64,000 nucleotides of DNA from NCBI GenBank assembly GCA_016710115.1, contig JADJLN010000004.1:248001-312000 (forward strand). The letters are read 5' to 3'. Source of the stretch: Saprospiraceae bacterium (GTDB lineage: Bacteria; Bacteroidota; Bacteroidia; Chitinophagales; Saprospiraceae). Below are positions 28,508-37,367 of this stretch, one piece after another (within the stretch, counting starts at the first letter, position 1; the number at the start of each line of letters is the position of its first letter). The notes beneath the pieces were generated by a model that had not been told where the DNA came from, made no database searches, and was given only the letters and a program-made list of their open reading frames with translations. The position numbers and the translations under genes are program-made.

Positions 28508-29371
28508 ATGAAATTGCTGTTCAAACAATCCCTGGGTGTATTCGTCCTCCTGCTTGCAGGAAGTGCACTTTTCGCCCAGGCTCCAGAAGTAATTCGCACT
28601 GAATCAAGTGATCCGGCAGCGAAAACTCCACTGGATGGCGTCGTCGAAAAAACGTTGACTACAGAGAAGAGGGTACTCCCTTATGCTCCTGTACGCGAAG
28701 CGGATTATTATTGGGAAAAGCGCATCTGGCGGGTGATTGACACTCGTGAAAAGATGAATCATCCGTTCATTAATCCGGATATGCGCTTCTTCACGATCCT
28801 TCTGGATGCTGCGATCAACGGTGAAATTACCGTGTACAGCACAGAAGATGACCGTTTCACTCGTCCTCTTCATCCGGAAGAAGTAGCTGGTATCGGAAGC
28901 AAAGTCGATACAGTGATCACCTTCGATCCGGAAACGTATGAAGAAATCGTTCAAATCGTGAATAACGAATTGAACCCGGATGACGTCAAGCGATTCCGAT
29001 TGAAGGAAGTCTGGTATTTCGACAAGGAAAAGTCTGAAGTCCGTTCCCGGATTCTCGGTATTGCTCCGTTGATGAACAGCTATGATGATAATGGGAATTT
29101 CCGTTTCGAACTTCCCTTGTTCTGGGTTTACTACCCGGATGCACGGTACACATTGGCGCAACATGTCGCTTTCCGCACTGGAAATGACACAAGTCCACTG
29201 ACTTGGGAAGATATCATGGAGATGCGTTTCTTCTCCAGTTATGTGATCAAAGATCGAAACGTTCTTGATCGCCGATTGGAAGATATCTACTCCGGATTGG
29301 ATGTCCTGATGGAAGGAGAGAAGATCAAACAGGAAATCTTCAATTACGAGCATGACCTGTGGTCATTCTAA
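28508..29371 (+). CDS. gldN: Type IX secretion / gliding motility protein GldN (PorN)
   Basis: Periplasmic partner of GldK in the trans-envelope ring. Signal peptide MKLLFKQSLGVFVLLLAG...ALFAQ, then the conserved DYYWEKRIWRVIDTREKMN, and later RFRLKEVWYFDKEKSE, SRILGIAPL and PLFWVYYPDAR. The frame extends to a GTG at 28502, but the ATG at 28508 gives the better signal peptide. 287 residues. It is the last gene of the operon and is followed by a strong intrinsic terminator. Confidence 0.94.
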   Translation: MKLLFKQSLGVFVLLLAGSALFAQAPEVIRTESSDPAAKTPLDGVVEKTLTTEKRVLPYAPVREADYYWEKRIWRVIDTREKMNHPFINPDMRFFTILLDAAINGEITVYSTEDDRFTRPLHPEEVAGIGSKVDTVITFDPETYEEIVQIVNNELNPDDVKRFRLKEVWYFDKEKSEVRSRILGIAPLMNSYDDNGNFRFELPLFWVYYPDARYTLAQHVAFRTGNDTSPLTWEDIMEMRFFSSYVIKDRNVLDRRLEDIYSGLDVLMEGEKIKQEIFNYEHDLWSF

Positions 29372-29397
29372 CGGATTGACAATTGAATGAAAAAGAG

Positions 29398-29426
29398 GGC
29401 CGGGTGTTGATCATCCGGCCTTTTTT
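29398..29426 (+). terminator. Rho-independent terminator after gldN
   Basis: A 9-bp stem (GGCCGGGTG at 29398-29406 with CATCCGGCC at 29412-29420, one G-T wobble), a 5-base loop and six T residues at 29421-29426. It begins 26 bases after the gldN stop and closes the porP/sprF-gldKLMN locus. Confidence 0.88.
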
Positions 29427-29485
29427 ATTAGACCTGTTCACGATGAAGATTCTATCTTCAGCGTTGATGTAATTCAATCATCCAA

Positions 29486-30973
29486 ATGAATCGTCCAGGC
29501 TTTATAATCCTTGTATTCGCCCTAGTAGCCTCCTTGTTTTTGGGTTTCAGCAGTTGCCTGAAAGAACCTTCAGTATACACAGGTTCCGATGTGTCTCTGA
29601 CCTTTTCCGTAGACACACTCCGATTTGATACCGTGTTTACTACTCAGGGATCGTCGACTCGGTTGGTCAAGCTTTTCAATCCGAAAGATCAACCGATTCG
29701 GATATCCGAGATCCGGTTCAAAGATGGATCTTCAGCATTTTTCAGGATGAACGTCGATGGAGTATCCGGAGAATCATTTCAGCAAGTGGATATCCTCGCC
29801 AATGACAGTATCTATCTTTTTGTCGAAGTGACTGTAGATCCCGATCAGCCGGTTTCAGTGAGTCCGTTTATTGTGTCTGATGCCATCATTTTGGTCACCA
29901 ATGGCAACACACAACAGATCGTACTGGAAGCCTGGGGCCAGAATGCTGTTTATATCCCCAACAATACCAATTCGAAAGGATTGGCCCTGCTCTCCTGTGA
30001 CAACAAGGAAATTCTCTGGAATGACCCCAGACCATATGTCATCTTCGGCGTACTCCTGATTGACAGTTGTACACTCCGGATTCAGGAAGGTACACGGATC
30101 CATCTGCATGGTGGAGTCGTTCCAAACGAGAACGGTATCTATACGGACGGTTTGATCTATACATTGGAAAATGGTAAAATTCGGGTGGAGGGGACCAGCT
30201 CAAATCCGGTTATTTTTCGATCTGATCGGCTTGAACCAGCCTTCAATCAACTTCCCGGGCAATGGGGAGGAATCCGTTTGGGCCCAGGGTCTAAAGACCA
30301 TCTGTTCCAGCATGCGATCATTCATCATTCCATTACAGGAATCTTTGTTGATTCCAGTGCAACACTGACAATCCGGGATTCTGAGATCGGATATACCTCC
30401 GGTAGTGGCCTGGTTTCTTATGGTGGGGATATTGCTGCCGATAATGTGTTGATCCACAATTCTGGCAGAAATGGAATCCAACTTGCTTTAGGTGGAACAC
30501 ATTCCTTCCGCTATTGTACCGTTGCCAATTTCAGTAATACAGCAGAAGCCCTGTCCGCTAGCAATCTGTTCTGTCTTGACCCGTTGTGTTCGGATGCCTA
30601 CATACTGCCCCTGACGATGTCATTCGAAAACTGCATCCTCACAGGGAACAACCAGGACGAGATCACCATGATTGACGGTACGGGAGGCACGCCGGGAGCA
30701 TTCCAATATTCCTTCAGCCACAGTCTGGTACGGGTGAAAGATCTGCTCATGGTTGACCAGTGGCCTGACTTTTTCACCCAATCCACAAATTGCCAGAATT
30801 ATACATTCGGTCAGCCTTTGTTTCGTGACCAGAACGAAGATGACTTTCATCTGGATACCTTATCTGTTGTCGAAGGTCTGGCATTGCCCATCCCGTCCAT
30901 TCCATTTGACCTGGATGGCGTAGTCCGGGATCCTGTCAGTCCGGATATGGGTTGCTTTGAATATGTCGATTAG
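29486..30973 (+). CDS. Beta-helix-containing surface lipoprotein
   Basis: A 495-residue protein with a lipoprotein signal (ending FLGFSSC, Cys24). An N-terminal immunoglobulin-like part contains LTFSVDTLRFDTVFTTQG. A right-handed parallel beta-helix follows from about residue 190, with repeated turns such as GGIRLGPGSKDHLFQHAII, GIFVDSSATLTIRDSEIGY and VLIHNSGRNGIQLALGG. The C-terminal end is DMGCFEYVD, which recurs in Bacteroidota beta-helix proteins. Function is unknown; carbohydrate binding or cell-surface structure are possible. It has its own transcription unit after the gldN terminator and its stop overlaps the convergent MFS gene by 4 bases. Confidence 0.75.
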   Translation: MNRPGFIILVFALVASLFLGFSSCLKEPSVYTGSDVSLTFSVDTLRFDTVFTTQGSSTRLVKLFNPKDQPIRISEIRFKDGSSAFFRMNVDGVSGESFQQVDILANDSIYLFVEVTVDPDQPVSVSPFIVSDAIILVTNGNTQQIVLEAWGQNAVYIPNNTNSKGLALLSCDNKEILWNDPRPYVIFGVLLIDSCTLRIQEGTRIHLHGGVVPNENGIYTDGLIYTLENGKIRVEGTSSNPVIFRSDRLEPAFNQLPGQWGGIRLGPGSKDHLFQHAIIHHSITGIFVDSSATLTIRDSEIGYTSGSGLVSYGGDIAADNVLIHNSGRNGIQLALGGTHSFRYCTVANFSNTAEALSASNLFCLDPLCSDAYILPLTMSFENCILTGNNQDEITMIDGTGGTPGAFQYSFSHSLVRVKDLLMVDQWPDFFTQSTNCQNYTFGQPLFRDQNEDDFHLDTLSVVEGLALPIPSIPFDLDGVVRDPVSPDMGCFEYVD

Positions 30974-32331
30974 GCCTTTTCCAGCAATTCAACGGATGGT
31001 GCATGGTCAATCGTCACCCGCGATAAAAGCAACATACCGATAAGGAAGAAAACAATCAATGCCAGTATGGAGGGACGCATGCCCCCGGTCAGTTGTTCGA
31101 TCGCTCCCCACGAGAACGTGCCGACAACAATAGCCAGTTTTTCCAGGATGTCATAAAAGCTGAAATAACTGGTCCGATCTGTCGTATCTGGCGGAACGAG
31201 CTTGGAATAGGTGGACCGGGAAAGGGACTGTATCCCTCCCATCACCAGACCTACAAAAGCGGCAATAACATAAAACTGCCCCTGACTATGGGTGAAATAG
31301 GCAGTGATGCAAACCAGAATCCAGATAAACAACATGGTAAAAATGGATTTCTTGTTCCCGATCCGTTCGGACAGATATGCAAAGAAGTAAGCCCCGATAA
31401 TTGCGACCAGTTGCAGAACGAGGATCAACATGATCAGATGCGTTGTCTCGAAATGGAGCTCTTTTTCTGCAAAGGTGGCAGCCAGGTAAAGGACCGTCTG
31501 GACGCCTGCGCTGTAAAAAAAGAAGGCTATCAGAAATCGTTTGAGGTTGGGAAGATGGGTCAATTGGTTCCAGACAGTTTGCAATTCTCGGAAACCACGT
31601 TTCAAGGTTTGTGATTCAAATCGGCCATTCCGATCCTTGGGCAATCGGAAAAAAGTGACTTGAGCAAAACCCAGCCACCAGATACCGACAGAGACAAAGG
31701 CCAGCCGTGTGGCAACGCCCTGACTGGCAATGCCAAACGATGCATAATTCATGATAACGACCAGGTTGAGAATCAGGAGGATCACACTGCCAATATACCC
31801 GAATGCAAAGCCTCTGGCAGAGACACGATCAAAGCGGTCCTCTGTAGCGATCTCAGGCAGGTAGGCATTATAAAAAACCAGGGCCCCCGTGAATCCGATC
31901 GTCGCACCCATAAACCCCAGTATACCTGTGTCGAGTTGATCCATTCCACGGAAAAAATACAGGGTAAAACAACTCAGGGCTCCAATTGTGGTAAATATTT
32001 TGAGAAAGAACTTTTTTCGACCTGACGCATCTGCTATACCGGACAGGATAGGGGATAGTAAGGCAATCAGGACATAAGAGAGAGACAGGGCGTAAGCATA
32101 TAAGGCACTGTTGGAGATAGAAACAGATCCGATCTGGATCATGTCATTTGTAATACTCGTGTAGTAGGCCGGGAAAATGGCAGAAGATATGACCAGGGCA
32201 TATGCTGAATTAGCCCAGTCAAAGATGGCCCAACCATTGATGGTTCGGCGGTCATTCAGAGGAGTGCTGGCCGGGATTGTTCCGGCAACCATATAGTGCA
32301 TCTTCAAATATAATGCGCTTTGTTGAGGCAT
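30970..32331 (-). CDS. MFS transporter, UMF1 (Atg22-like) family
   Basis: A 12-helix major facilitator transporter of 453 residues. RTINGWAIFDWANSAYALVI near the start is the hallmark of the UMF1 family. SPILSGIADASGRKKFFLK is the cytoplasmic loop between helices 2 and 3. PPDTTDRTSYFSFYDILEKL lies near the end. Substrates in bacteria are unknown; amino acids are suggested from the yeast vacuolar homologue. The start could also be a methionine 10 or 13 residues in, which would avoid the RimK upstream region. Divergent from rimK. Confidence 0.85.
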   Translation of the reverse strand: MPQQSALYLKMHYMVAGTIPASTPLNDRRTINGWAIFDWANSAYALVISSAIFPAYYTSITNDMIQIGSVSISNSALYAYALSLSYVLIALLSPILSGIADASGRKKFFLKIFTTIGALSCFTLYFFRGMDQLDTGILGFMGATIGFTGALVFYNAYLPEIATEDRFDRVSARGFAFGYIGSVILLILNLVVIMNYASFGIASQGVATRLAFVSVGIWWLGFAQVTFFRLPKDRNGRFESQTLKRGFRELQTVWNQLTHLPNLKRFLIAFFFYSAGVQTVLYLAATFAEKELHFETTHLIMLILVLQLVAIIGAYFFAYLSERIGNKKSIFTMLFIWILVCITAYFTHSQGQFYVIAAFVGLVMGGIQSLSRSTYSKLVPPDTTDRTSYFSFYDILEKLAIVVGTFSWGAIEQLTGGMRPSILALIVFFLIGMLLLSRVTIDHAPSVELLEKA

Positions 32332-32367
32332 CCAGAAATCATCCTACATTTGAGTAGCCAGACCAAT

Positions 32368-33258
32368 ATGGAAATTGCCATTCTGACACGCGGGCCGGGT
32401 TTATACAGTACACAAAGTCTGTACAAAGCCTGTCATGAACAGGGACATCAACCTGTCCTCGTGGATTATTCCCGTTGCAGCTTGATGCTCGGGCATGACG
32501 GCGCAAGGATCTATTATCAGGATCGGCAGTTGCCTATCCCGGATGGCATTATACCTCGGATAGGTGCCACTTTTACCCAGGAAGGCGCCGCTTTAATTCG
32601 TCATTTTGAGTGGTTGAAGGTGCCGACCACCTTGCCTTCCCGGGCACTTGTTCAGGCGAGGGACAAACTCCACAGTTTGCAGCGGTTGACGAAAAAGGGG
32701 ATAGAGGTTCCTGTGACTGTGATGGCTGAGCCTGGAGCTGATCTGCGATTGATTGAGCAACAGGTCGGTGGGTTTCCATGTATAGTCAAGGCTCTGGAAA
32801 GTACGCATGGCATGGGTGTGAGACTGGTGAACAATCATGCGGAGCTAAAGGAATGCATTGACAAGGCCACAAAGGAAGAACCTTTTTTTGTCCAGGAATT
32901 CATTGCGGAATCAAAAGGGGAAGATGTCCGGGTTCTTGTCGTCGACGGTCAGGTGGTAGGTGCCATGAAGCGTGTTGCCCGAGCCGGTGAGTTTCGGTCC
33001 AATCTGCATCAGGGTGGAGTCGCTTACAATGCCCGATTGACGCCCTTGGGTGAGGCTGTCGCAATACGGGCAGCCGCTGCTTTGGGGTTGGGGGTAGCCG
33101 GTGTTGACATTCTGGAATCGGATCGCGGACCGTTGGTATTGGAGATCAATGCATCTCCTGGACTGGAAGGCATTCAAAAGGTGACTGGACAGAATATCGC
33201 CGGACATATTGTTCAGTATATGGACAAGATGATCCGAGAATTTGAAGAAGAAGAATAA
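32368..33258 (+). CDS. RimK-type ATP-grasp alpha-L-glutamate ligase
   Basis: An amide ligase that in E. coli adds glutamates to the C-terminus of ribosomal protein S6. The start MEIAILTRGPGLYSTQ matches the family, so I chose the ATG at 32368 over the open frame from 32320. ATP-grasp features include VTVMAEPG, FPCIVKALESTHGMGV, FFVQEFIAESKGEDVRV, and the metal-binding LVLEINASPGLEGI. 296 residues. The deacylase-like gene follows after 12 bases, so the pair is probably one operon, perhaps a ligase and the enzyme that reverses or edits its product. Confidence 0.88.
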   Translation: MEIAILTRGPGLYSTQSLYKACHEQGHQPVLVDYSRCSLMLGHDGARIYYQDRQLPIPDGIIPRIGATFTQEGAALIRHFEWLKVPTTLPSRALVQARDKLHSLQRLTKKGIEVPVTVMAEPGADLRLIEQQVGGFPCIVKALESTHGMGVRLVNNHAELKECIDKATKEEPFFVQEFIAESKGEDVRVLVVDGQVVGAMKRVARAGEFRSNLHQGGVAYNARLTPLGEAVAIRAAAALGLGVAGVDILESDRGPLVLEINASPGLEGIQKVTGQNIAGHIVQYMDKMIREFEEEE

Positions 33259-33270
33259 TCCAATGACACT

Positions 33271-34215
33271 ATGCCTTTTCCAATCACACTGAAGAAGAAG
33301 GTCATTCCGTTTAATGAGCCTGTCATTCTGGATTTTCCCATCGGTCGATTGCCTTCCGGAACGTCAATTGATGTCGCTGTGCATGTATATCAGGCCAGAG
33401 AACCGGGTCCGGTCATCCTGATCATTGCCGGAATGCACGGAGACGAGATCAATAGTATTGAGATCGTCCGGCGAGGTCTGACCAGTGGATTGTTCAGCGG
33501 TTTGCAACGAGGTGCTGTCATCACGGTCCCGTTGCTCAATGTGTTCGGATTCATCAATTTTTCACGTGATGTGCCGGATGGCAAAGATGTCAATCGCAGT
33601 TTTCCGGGGTCTGCTCGTGGCTCCCTGGCTGCCCGTGTAGCTCATCTCGTCACGAAGGAATTGTTGCCCATGGCGGATGTTGTTATTGATCTGCATACTG
33701 GAGGGGTTTCCCGGTACAATTACCCGCAGATCCGATATTCCGCTCGTTCGGACGTATCTCGAGAGCTGGCTGGCATATTCGGTGCACCGTACATGATCCA
33801 CAAACCGCTTATTGGGAAATCACTCCGTAAAACAGCCTCGGATATGGGGAAGGTGGCTATTGTATTTGAAGGTGGCGAATCAGAGCGATATGACCGTTTT
33901 TCCATCCATGAAGGTCTGGCTGGTATCCGAAGGGTCTTGTTCCATTCAGGCTTGTCCACTCAGGAAGAATCACTTCGCGAAGTGATTGACATCCAGCATA
34001 CTTCCTGGGTCAGGGCTCAGGCAGCCGGTTTGTTCTTATGGACACACGCTTCGGGCGATCGGGTCGAAAAAGGGCAACACCTCGGATTTATCCATGATCC
34101 GCAAGGGCGGGCTGAATTCAACGTTTTTTCCCCGCGGTCAGGTTATATTATTGGCCACAATAATGCCGCTGTGGTCAGCATGGGTGATGCACTGTTTCAT
34201 CTGGGTTGGTCCTGA
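33271..34215 (+). CDS. Succinylglutamate desuccinylase/aspartoacylase (AstE/AspA) family zinc hydrolase
   Basis: A 314-residue carboxypeptidase-fold (M14-like) enzyme. The zinc site is AGMHGDEINSIEI (His and Glu), with the third ligand in VVIDLHTGG and the catalytic Glu in IVFEGGESER. The substrate-binding Arg/Asn pair is in KDVNRSFPGS. The C-terminal 80 residues form a small beta domain resembling a biotinyl/lipoyl-type barrel (GLFLWTHASGDRVEKGQHLG). The neighbour RimK suggests it acts on a glutamyl or similar amide bond, but that is inference. Its last 19 bases overlap the convergent osmC-like gene. Confidence 0.85.
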   Translation: MPFPITLKKKVIPFNEPVILDFPIGRLPSGTSIDVAVHVYQAREPGPVILIIAGMHGDEINSIEIVRRGLTSGLFSGLQRGAVITVPLLNVFGFINFSRDVPDGKDVNRSFPGSARGSLAARVAHLVTKELLPMADVVIDLHTGGVSRYNYPQIRYSARSDVSRELAGIFGAPYMIHKPLIGKSLRKTASDMGKVAIVFEGGESERYDRFSIHEGLAGIRRVLFHSGLSTQEESLREVIDIQHTSWVRAQAAGLFLWTHASGDRVEKGQHLGFIHDPQGRAEFNVFSPRSGYIIGHNNAAVVSMGDALFHLGWS

Positions 34216-34625
34216 ACCAGAGGCCAGATCAACGATTTGCGGATGGTGATAGCCGGGCTGAGGCTGCGGCAGACAGGACAGGAGGCTGAGGCCTGTGTCA
34301 GAATGTCTTTATCGTGTTGTGTCCAGGATTTGTCCGGGAAATGAAACGTCATGTCAATTTCCCCGATTCGTCTGTCCGGATCCGCGATCATGATCTTCGT
34401 TACATCCACGGTTGTTCCAGTCATGTCGATCCGGTGATCACGCGCATGGATTCCCATAATGGTGAGGATACAGGCGGCCAGCGAGGTAGCGCACAGATCT
34501 GTAGGCGAAAATGCTGCACCCATACCCTGATTGTCAAGCGGTGCGTCCGTTACAATGGATTCACCGGATTGGAGGTGTGTGGCCCGGGTGCGGAGATCAC
34601 CCAGATAGACGATGGATGAGGTCAT
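34197..34625 (-). CDS. OsmC/Ohr family protein
   Basis: A 142-residue protein of the peroxide-detoxifying OsmC family. The conserved helix FSPTDLCATSLAACILTIMG carries Cys45 and Cys52. The second reactive cysteine region is SASCPVCRSLSPAI. Proteins of this family reduce organic hydroperoxides using the cysteine pair. Its ATG overlaps the phoH stop (ATGA), indicating a phoH-osmC operon. The 3' end overlaps the convergent hydrolase gene. Confidence 0.85.
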   Translation of the reverse strand: MTSSIVYLGDLRTRATHLQSGESIVTDAPLDNQGMGAAFSPTDLCATSLAACILTIMGIHARDHRIDMTGTTVDVTKIMIADPDRRIGEIDMTFHFPDKSWTQHDKDILTQASASCPVCRSLSPAITIRKSLIWPLVQDQPR

Positions 34626-35662
34626 GTTGTGGGATCTTCTGGTTTGGTTGGAGATGGTAATATGCCAAAATCCTCTTTTTCCCGCTGTCTGCGTTCACGA
34701 GCTTCACGAGCAAATTGGTCGGAGCGTTCGTAGGCACGAATGATCTCTTTGACCAACCGGTGTCGTACGACATCTTCAGCCTGTAAATAAACCGTTCCCA
34801 CACCTTCCAGATCGGCCAGCAGGTCAATACTCTGCTGGAGCCCAGATTTCTGATGAAACGGCAGGTCGACCTGAGAAAGATCGCCGGTGATAACACACTG
34901 AGCAGATGGCCCCAATCGGGTGAGGAACATTTTCAATTGCATACTGGTCGCATTCTGGGCTTCATCCAGGATGATAAAGGAATGATCCAGGGTTCGTCCG
35001 CGCATGAAGGCCAGAGGGGCTATTTCGATCACCCGGTTGGCCATAAAGTGAGCGAGCTTGTCGGGTGGGAATAGGTCATCCAGGGCATCATACAGGGGGC
35101 GGAGGTAGGGGTCTACCTTCTCTTTGAGATCACCCGGCAGAAATCCAAGACTTTCACCCGCCTCCACGGCAGGACGAGTCAGTATGATCTTTTTTACCAG
35201 TTTGTTTTTTAACGCGCGGACTGCCAGGGCCACTGCAGTGTAGGTTTTTCCCGTTCCTGCCGGACCAACGGCAAAAACGATGTCGTTGGTTTCAACCGTG
35301 TCCACCAGAATTTTCTGGTTCCTGGTTTTTGCTCTGATCGGCTGCCCGTTCCGGCCATACACGATCACCTGTCCACCCTGCCCATTGTCCGGTTTGGTAT
35401 CAAAAGGGTTCTCCCCGTTGAGCAGATCTTCGAGTACCTGCGTCGTGAGCTCGTGTTCAGCCTTGATCAGCCTGATCATCAACTCGATCTTGGACTTGGC
35501 TTTCTGGGTGAATTTTTTCTCCCCAGCCAATTTGATCGCATTCCCTCTCGATGTAAAGGTCACTTCAGGATATGCTGCCTGCAGCAGTTTTAATTTGCTG
35601 TTTTTCTCTCCGTAGAGATCGATCAGTTCAACCCCTTCAATGTTCAATATGATTTCACTCAA
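34622..35662 (-). CDS. PhoH-like ATPase (YbeZ type)
   Basis: A 346-residue RNA-associated ATPase linked to ribosome maturation and RNA metabolism in bacteria. Walker A AVGPAGTGKTYTAVALAVRA at about residue 130, Walker B FIILDEAQNATSMQLKMFLT, and sensor-like VITGDLSQVDLP are all present. RPAVEAGESLGFLPGDLKEK is a signature of the family. An N-terminal KH-like segment precedes the ATPase. Complete. A plausible promoter lies 112-142 bases upstream. Confidence 0.93.
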   Translation of the reverse strand: MSEIILNIEGVELIDLYGEKNSKLKLLQAAYPEVTFTSRGNAIKLAGEKKFTQKAKSKIELMIRLIKAEHELTTQVLEDLLNGENPFDTKPDNGQGGQVIVYGRNGQPIRAKTRNQKILVDTVETNDIVFAVGPAGTGKTYTAVALAVRALKNKLVKKIILTRPAVEAGESLGFLPGDLKEKVDPYLRPLYDALDDLFPPDKLAHFMANRVIEIAPLAFMRGRTLDHSFIILDEAQNATSMQLKMFLTRLGPSAQCVITGDLSQVDLPFHQKSGLQQSIDLLADLEGVGTVYLQAEDVVRHRLVKEIIRAYERSDQFAREARERRQREKEDFGILPSPTKPEDPTT

Positions 35663-35773
35663 GCAGTTCTTGATTTACGGCAGTTAGGTAATGATCAGGA
35701 TGAAATAAATCCGGAGGATAAAAAGTTCCGAAGTCTCGACTCATGTTCTGAAGATCAATCTCGAAGAGCCTCG

Positions 35774-35804
35774 TAAATTTACAGCAATTTCAATGAGAGC
35801 GAAA
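35774..35804 (-). promoter_or_regulatory. Candidate promoter for phoH
   Basis: On the minus strand, TTTC (35801-35804), a 19-base spacer and TAAATTTA (35774-35781) approximate the Bacteroidota TTTG/TAnnTTTG promoter with one mismatch in each box. The transcript would have about 100 bases of leader before phoH. The -7 box is palindromic, but on the plus strand no -33 box is correctly placed. Confidence 0.4.
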
Positions 35805-35815
35805 CGACAACTTCT

Positions 35816-36589
35816 TTGCAGATCCTGACACTGACCAGCGACTTTGGCACTCAAGACCCGTTTGTCGGAATGGTCAAGGGAATTTGTTTGCAGGTAGATC
35901 CGACAACGATGGTGGTCGATATGACACACGATGTCAGTCCGTTTGGTGTTTCACAGTCAGCCTATCTGGTCGGCCAGAGTTACCGGTCATTCCCGAATGG
36001 AACCCTGCATGTCATCCTGGTCAATCTGTTCTATTCTCGCTCACCACGATTTCTACTGACGCGACATCATGATCACTGGTTTCTGACTCCTGATAACGGT
36101 GTCCTTTCCCTCATTTTTCAACCTTCTCCGGATACGATATATTCTGTGGGGTCCTATCCTCTTGGTTTTCGGGACATGTTGGCTGTCCTGCAACACATTC
36201 TGAGTCAGTTCAGCAGTTCTGGGGATCCCGAGGCATGGGCCGCACGCGCAAGCGAATCGGCGGAACGATTGTGGCTTCATCCGGTTGTTCAGGCAGATTG
36301 GATCCGTGGCAATGTCATGCATGTTGACCGATTTGAGAATGTTGTCGTCAATGTGCATCAAACACTCTTCGAGAAGGTTGGAGCCGGTAGAAACTTTCGC
36401 TTTCATTACAGGCCCCATGATGTGATCACCAGGATATCTGCACATTACGGGGAGGTAGGCGAAGGCGATCCACTGCTCATGTTCAACTCAGCAGGATACC
36501 TGGAGATCGCAGTCAGGACTGGCAAAGCAGCAAGTCTGCTCAATTTGAAATTGGATGATTCCGTATTGATCGATTTTTCAACGACATGA
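35816..36589 (+). CDS. SAM hydroxide adenosyltransferase (DUF62, chlorinase/fluorinase superfamily)
   Basis: It should hydrolyse S-adenosylmethionine to adenosine and methionine. The N-terminal ILTLTSDFGTQDPFVGMVKG is the family signature. DMTHDVSPFGVSQSAYLV, FLTPDNGVLS and HVDRFENVVVNV follow at the proper spacing. 257 residues. The start is a TTG at 35816, which places the conserved strand right at the N-terminus. An ATG at 35793 is out of frame. First gene of a chain of overlapping genes: its stop overlaps the ABM gene by 4 bases. Confidence 0.88.
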   Translation: MQILTLTSDFGTQDPFVGMVKGICLQVDPTTMVVDMTHDVSPFGVSQSAYLVGQSYRSFPNGTLHVILVNLFYSRSPRFLLTRHHDHWFLTPDNGVLSLIFQPSPDTIYSVGSYPLGFRDMLAVLQHILSQFSSSGDPEAWAARASESAERLWLHPVVQADWIRGNVMHVDRFENVVVNVHQTLFEKVGAGRNFRFHYRPHDVITRISAHYGEVGEGDPLLMFNSAGYLEIAVRTGKAASLLNLKLDDSVLIDFSTT

Positions 36590-36879
36590 TCATTCGAATT
36601 GTAAAAATGAGGTTCAGAGATGATGCTATCTCACCCTTTGAACGTGTCTTTGACCAGGTGCGAGAGCGCATTCGTGCACAACCCGGATGCCATTCTGTGG
36701 AATTGCTCCAGGATATACGCGATCCCTGTGTCCTGTTTACGTACAGTGTATGGGATCATGAAGAGGCATTGAATGCCTACCGCCAGACAGATCTGTTTGT
36801 AACCACATGGAAACAGACCAGGTCACTATTTAGTGAAAAGGCAGAAGCCTGGACAGTCCAAATGATTAATCAAGCATGA
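36586..36879 (+). CDS. Antibiotic biosynthesis monooxygenase (ABM) domain protein
   Basis: A 97-residue ferredoxin-like dimeric barrel. It starts MIIRIVKMRFRDDAI, has QPGCHSVELLQD in the middle, and ends with the Trp/Phe-rich YSVWDHEEALNAYRQTDLF, typical of ABM/YgiN small monooxygenase-like proteins. Many such proteins are not oxygenases and their role here is unknown. It overlaps its neighbours by 4 bases on both sides, so expression is coupled. Confidence 0.78.
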   Translation: MIIRIVKMRFRDDAISPFERVFDQVRERIRAQPGCHSVELLQDIRDPCVLFTYSVWDHEEALNAYRQTDLFVTTWKQTRSLFSEKAEAWTVQMINQA

Positions 36880-37367
36880 TGGCAAGACAACAACGGATAC
36901 TCGATCTGATCGAACAACTGGAGAACCTGTTCAACGGGAGTCCCTGGTTTGGGCCGACCTGGATCGAAACCCTGGAAAAAATCCCCTCTGAAGCAGTGAA
37001 TTTTCGTTTGTCGAAGGGCGCATCCATTGCCGGTTTATTGGGTCACGTTGTCGCCTGGCGGGAATATGTCGCTCGTCAACTTCAGGGACAGGAAGATGTC
37101 GACCTGCTCCCCGGGGCCGACTGGCCTGTCGATACTGTGGATGACAGGAAGTGGCAGGATCTGGTGAAACAGCTGGTCGGTTTGCAACAGGAATTGCTGG
37201 AGGGTCTGTCTGAATTACCGGCTTCCATGCTCGATGAAACCGTGCCCGGCAGGGCCTATACCTGGGCGTTCATGATCCAGGGACTGATCGACCATGATGC
37301 CTATCATCTGGGCCAGATCAATCTCTTGCTGAAGCAGGTATTACCAGATCCAGAGGAACGGAATTGA
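36876..37367 (+). CDS. DinB-like (YfiT) four-helix-bundle protein
   Basis: A 163-residue helical protein of the DinB/YfiT superfamily. The metal-binding histidines are placed as expected: GHVVAWREYV in the first half and LIDHDAYHLGQINLLLKQ near the C-terminus. Members often act as thiol-dependent transferases or putative metalloenzymes; no specific role can be given. ATG overlaps the ABM stop (ATGA) and its own stop touches the aroB start (TGATG). Confidence 0.8.
   Translation: MMARQQRILDLIEQLENLFNGSPWFGPTWIETLEKIPSEAVNFRLSKGASIAGLLGHVVAWREYVARQLQGQEDVDLLPGADWPVDTVDDRKWQDLVKQLVGLQQELLEGLSELPASMLDETVPGRAYTWAFMIQGLIDHDAYHLGQINLLLKQVLPDPEERN

Noticed and set aside
28604..29353. A 249-codon open frame on the minus strand
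   Set aside because: It is the antisense shadow of gldN. The sense frame has all GldN motifs and a signal peptide.
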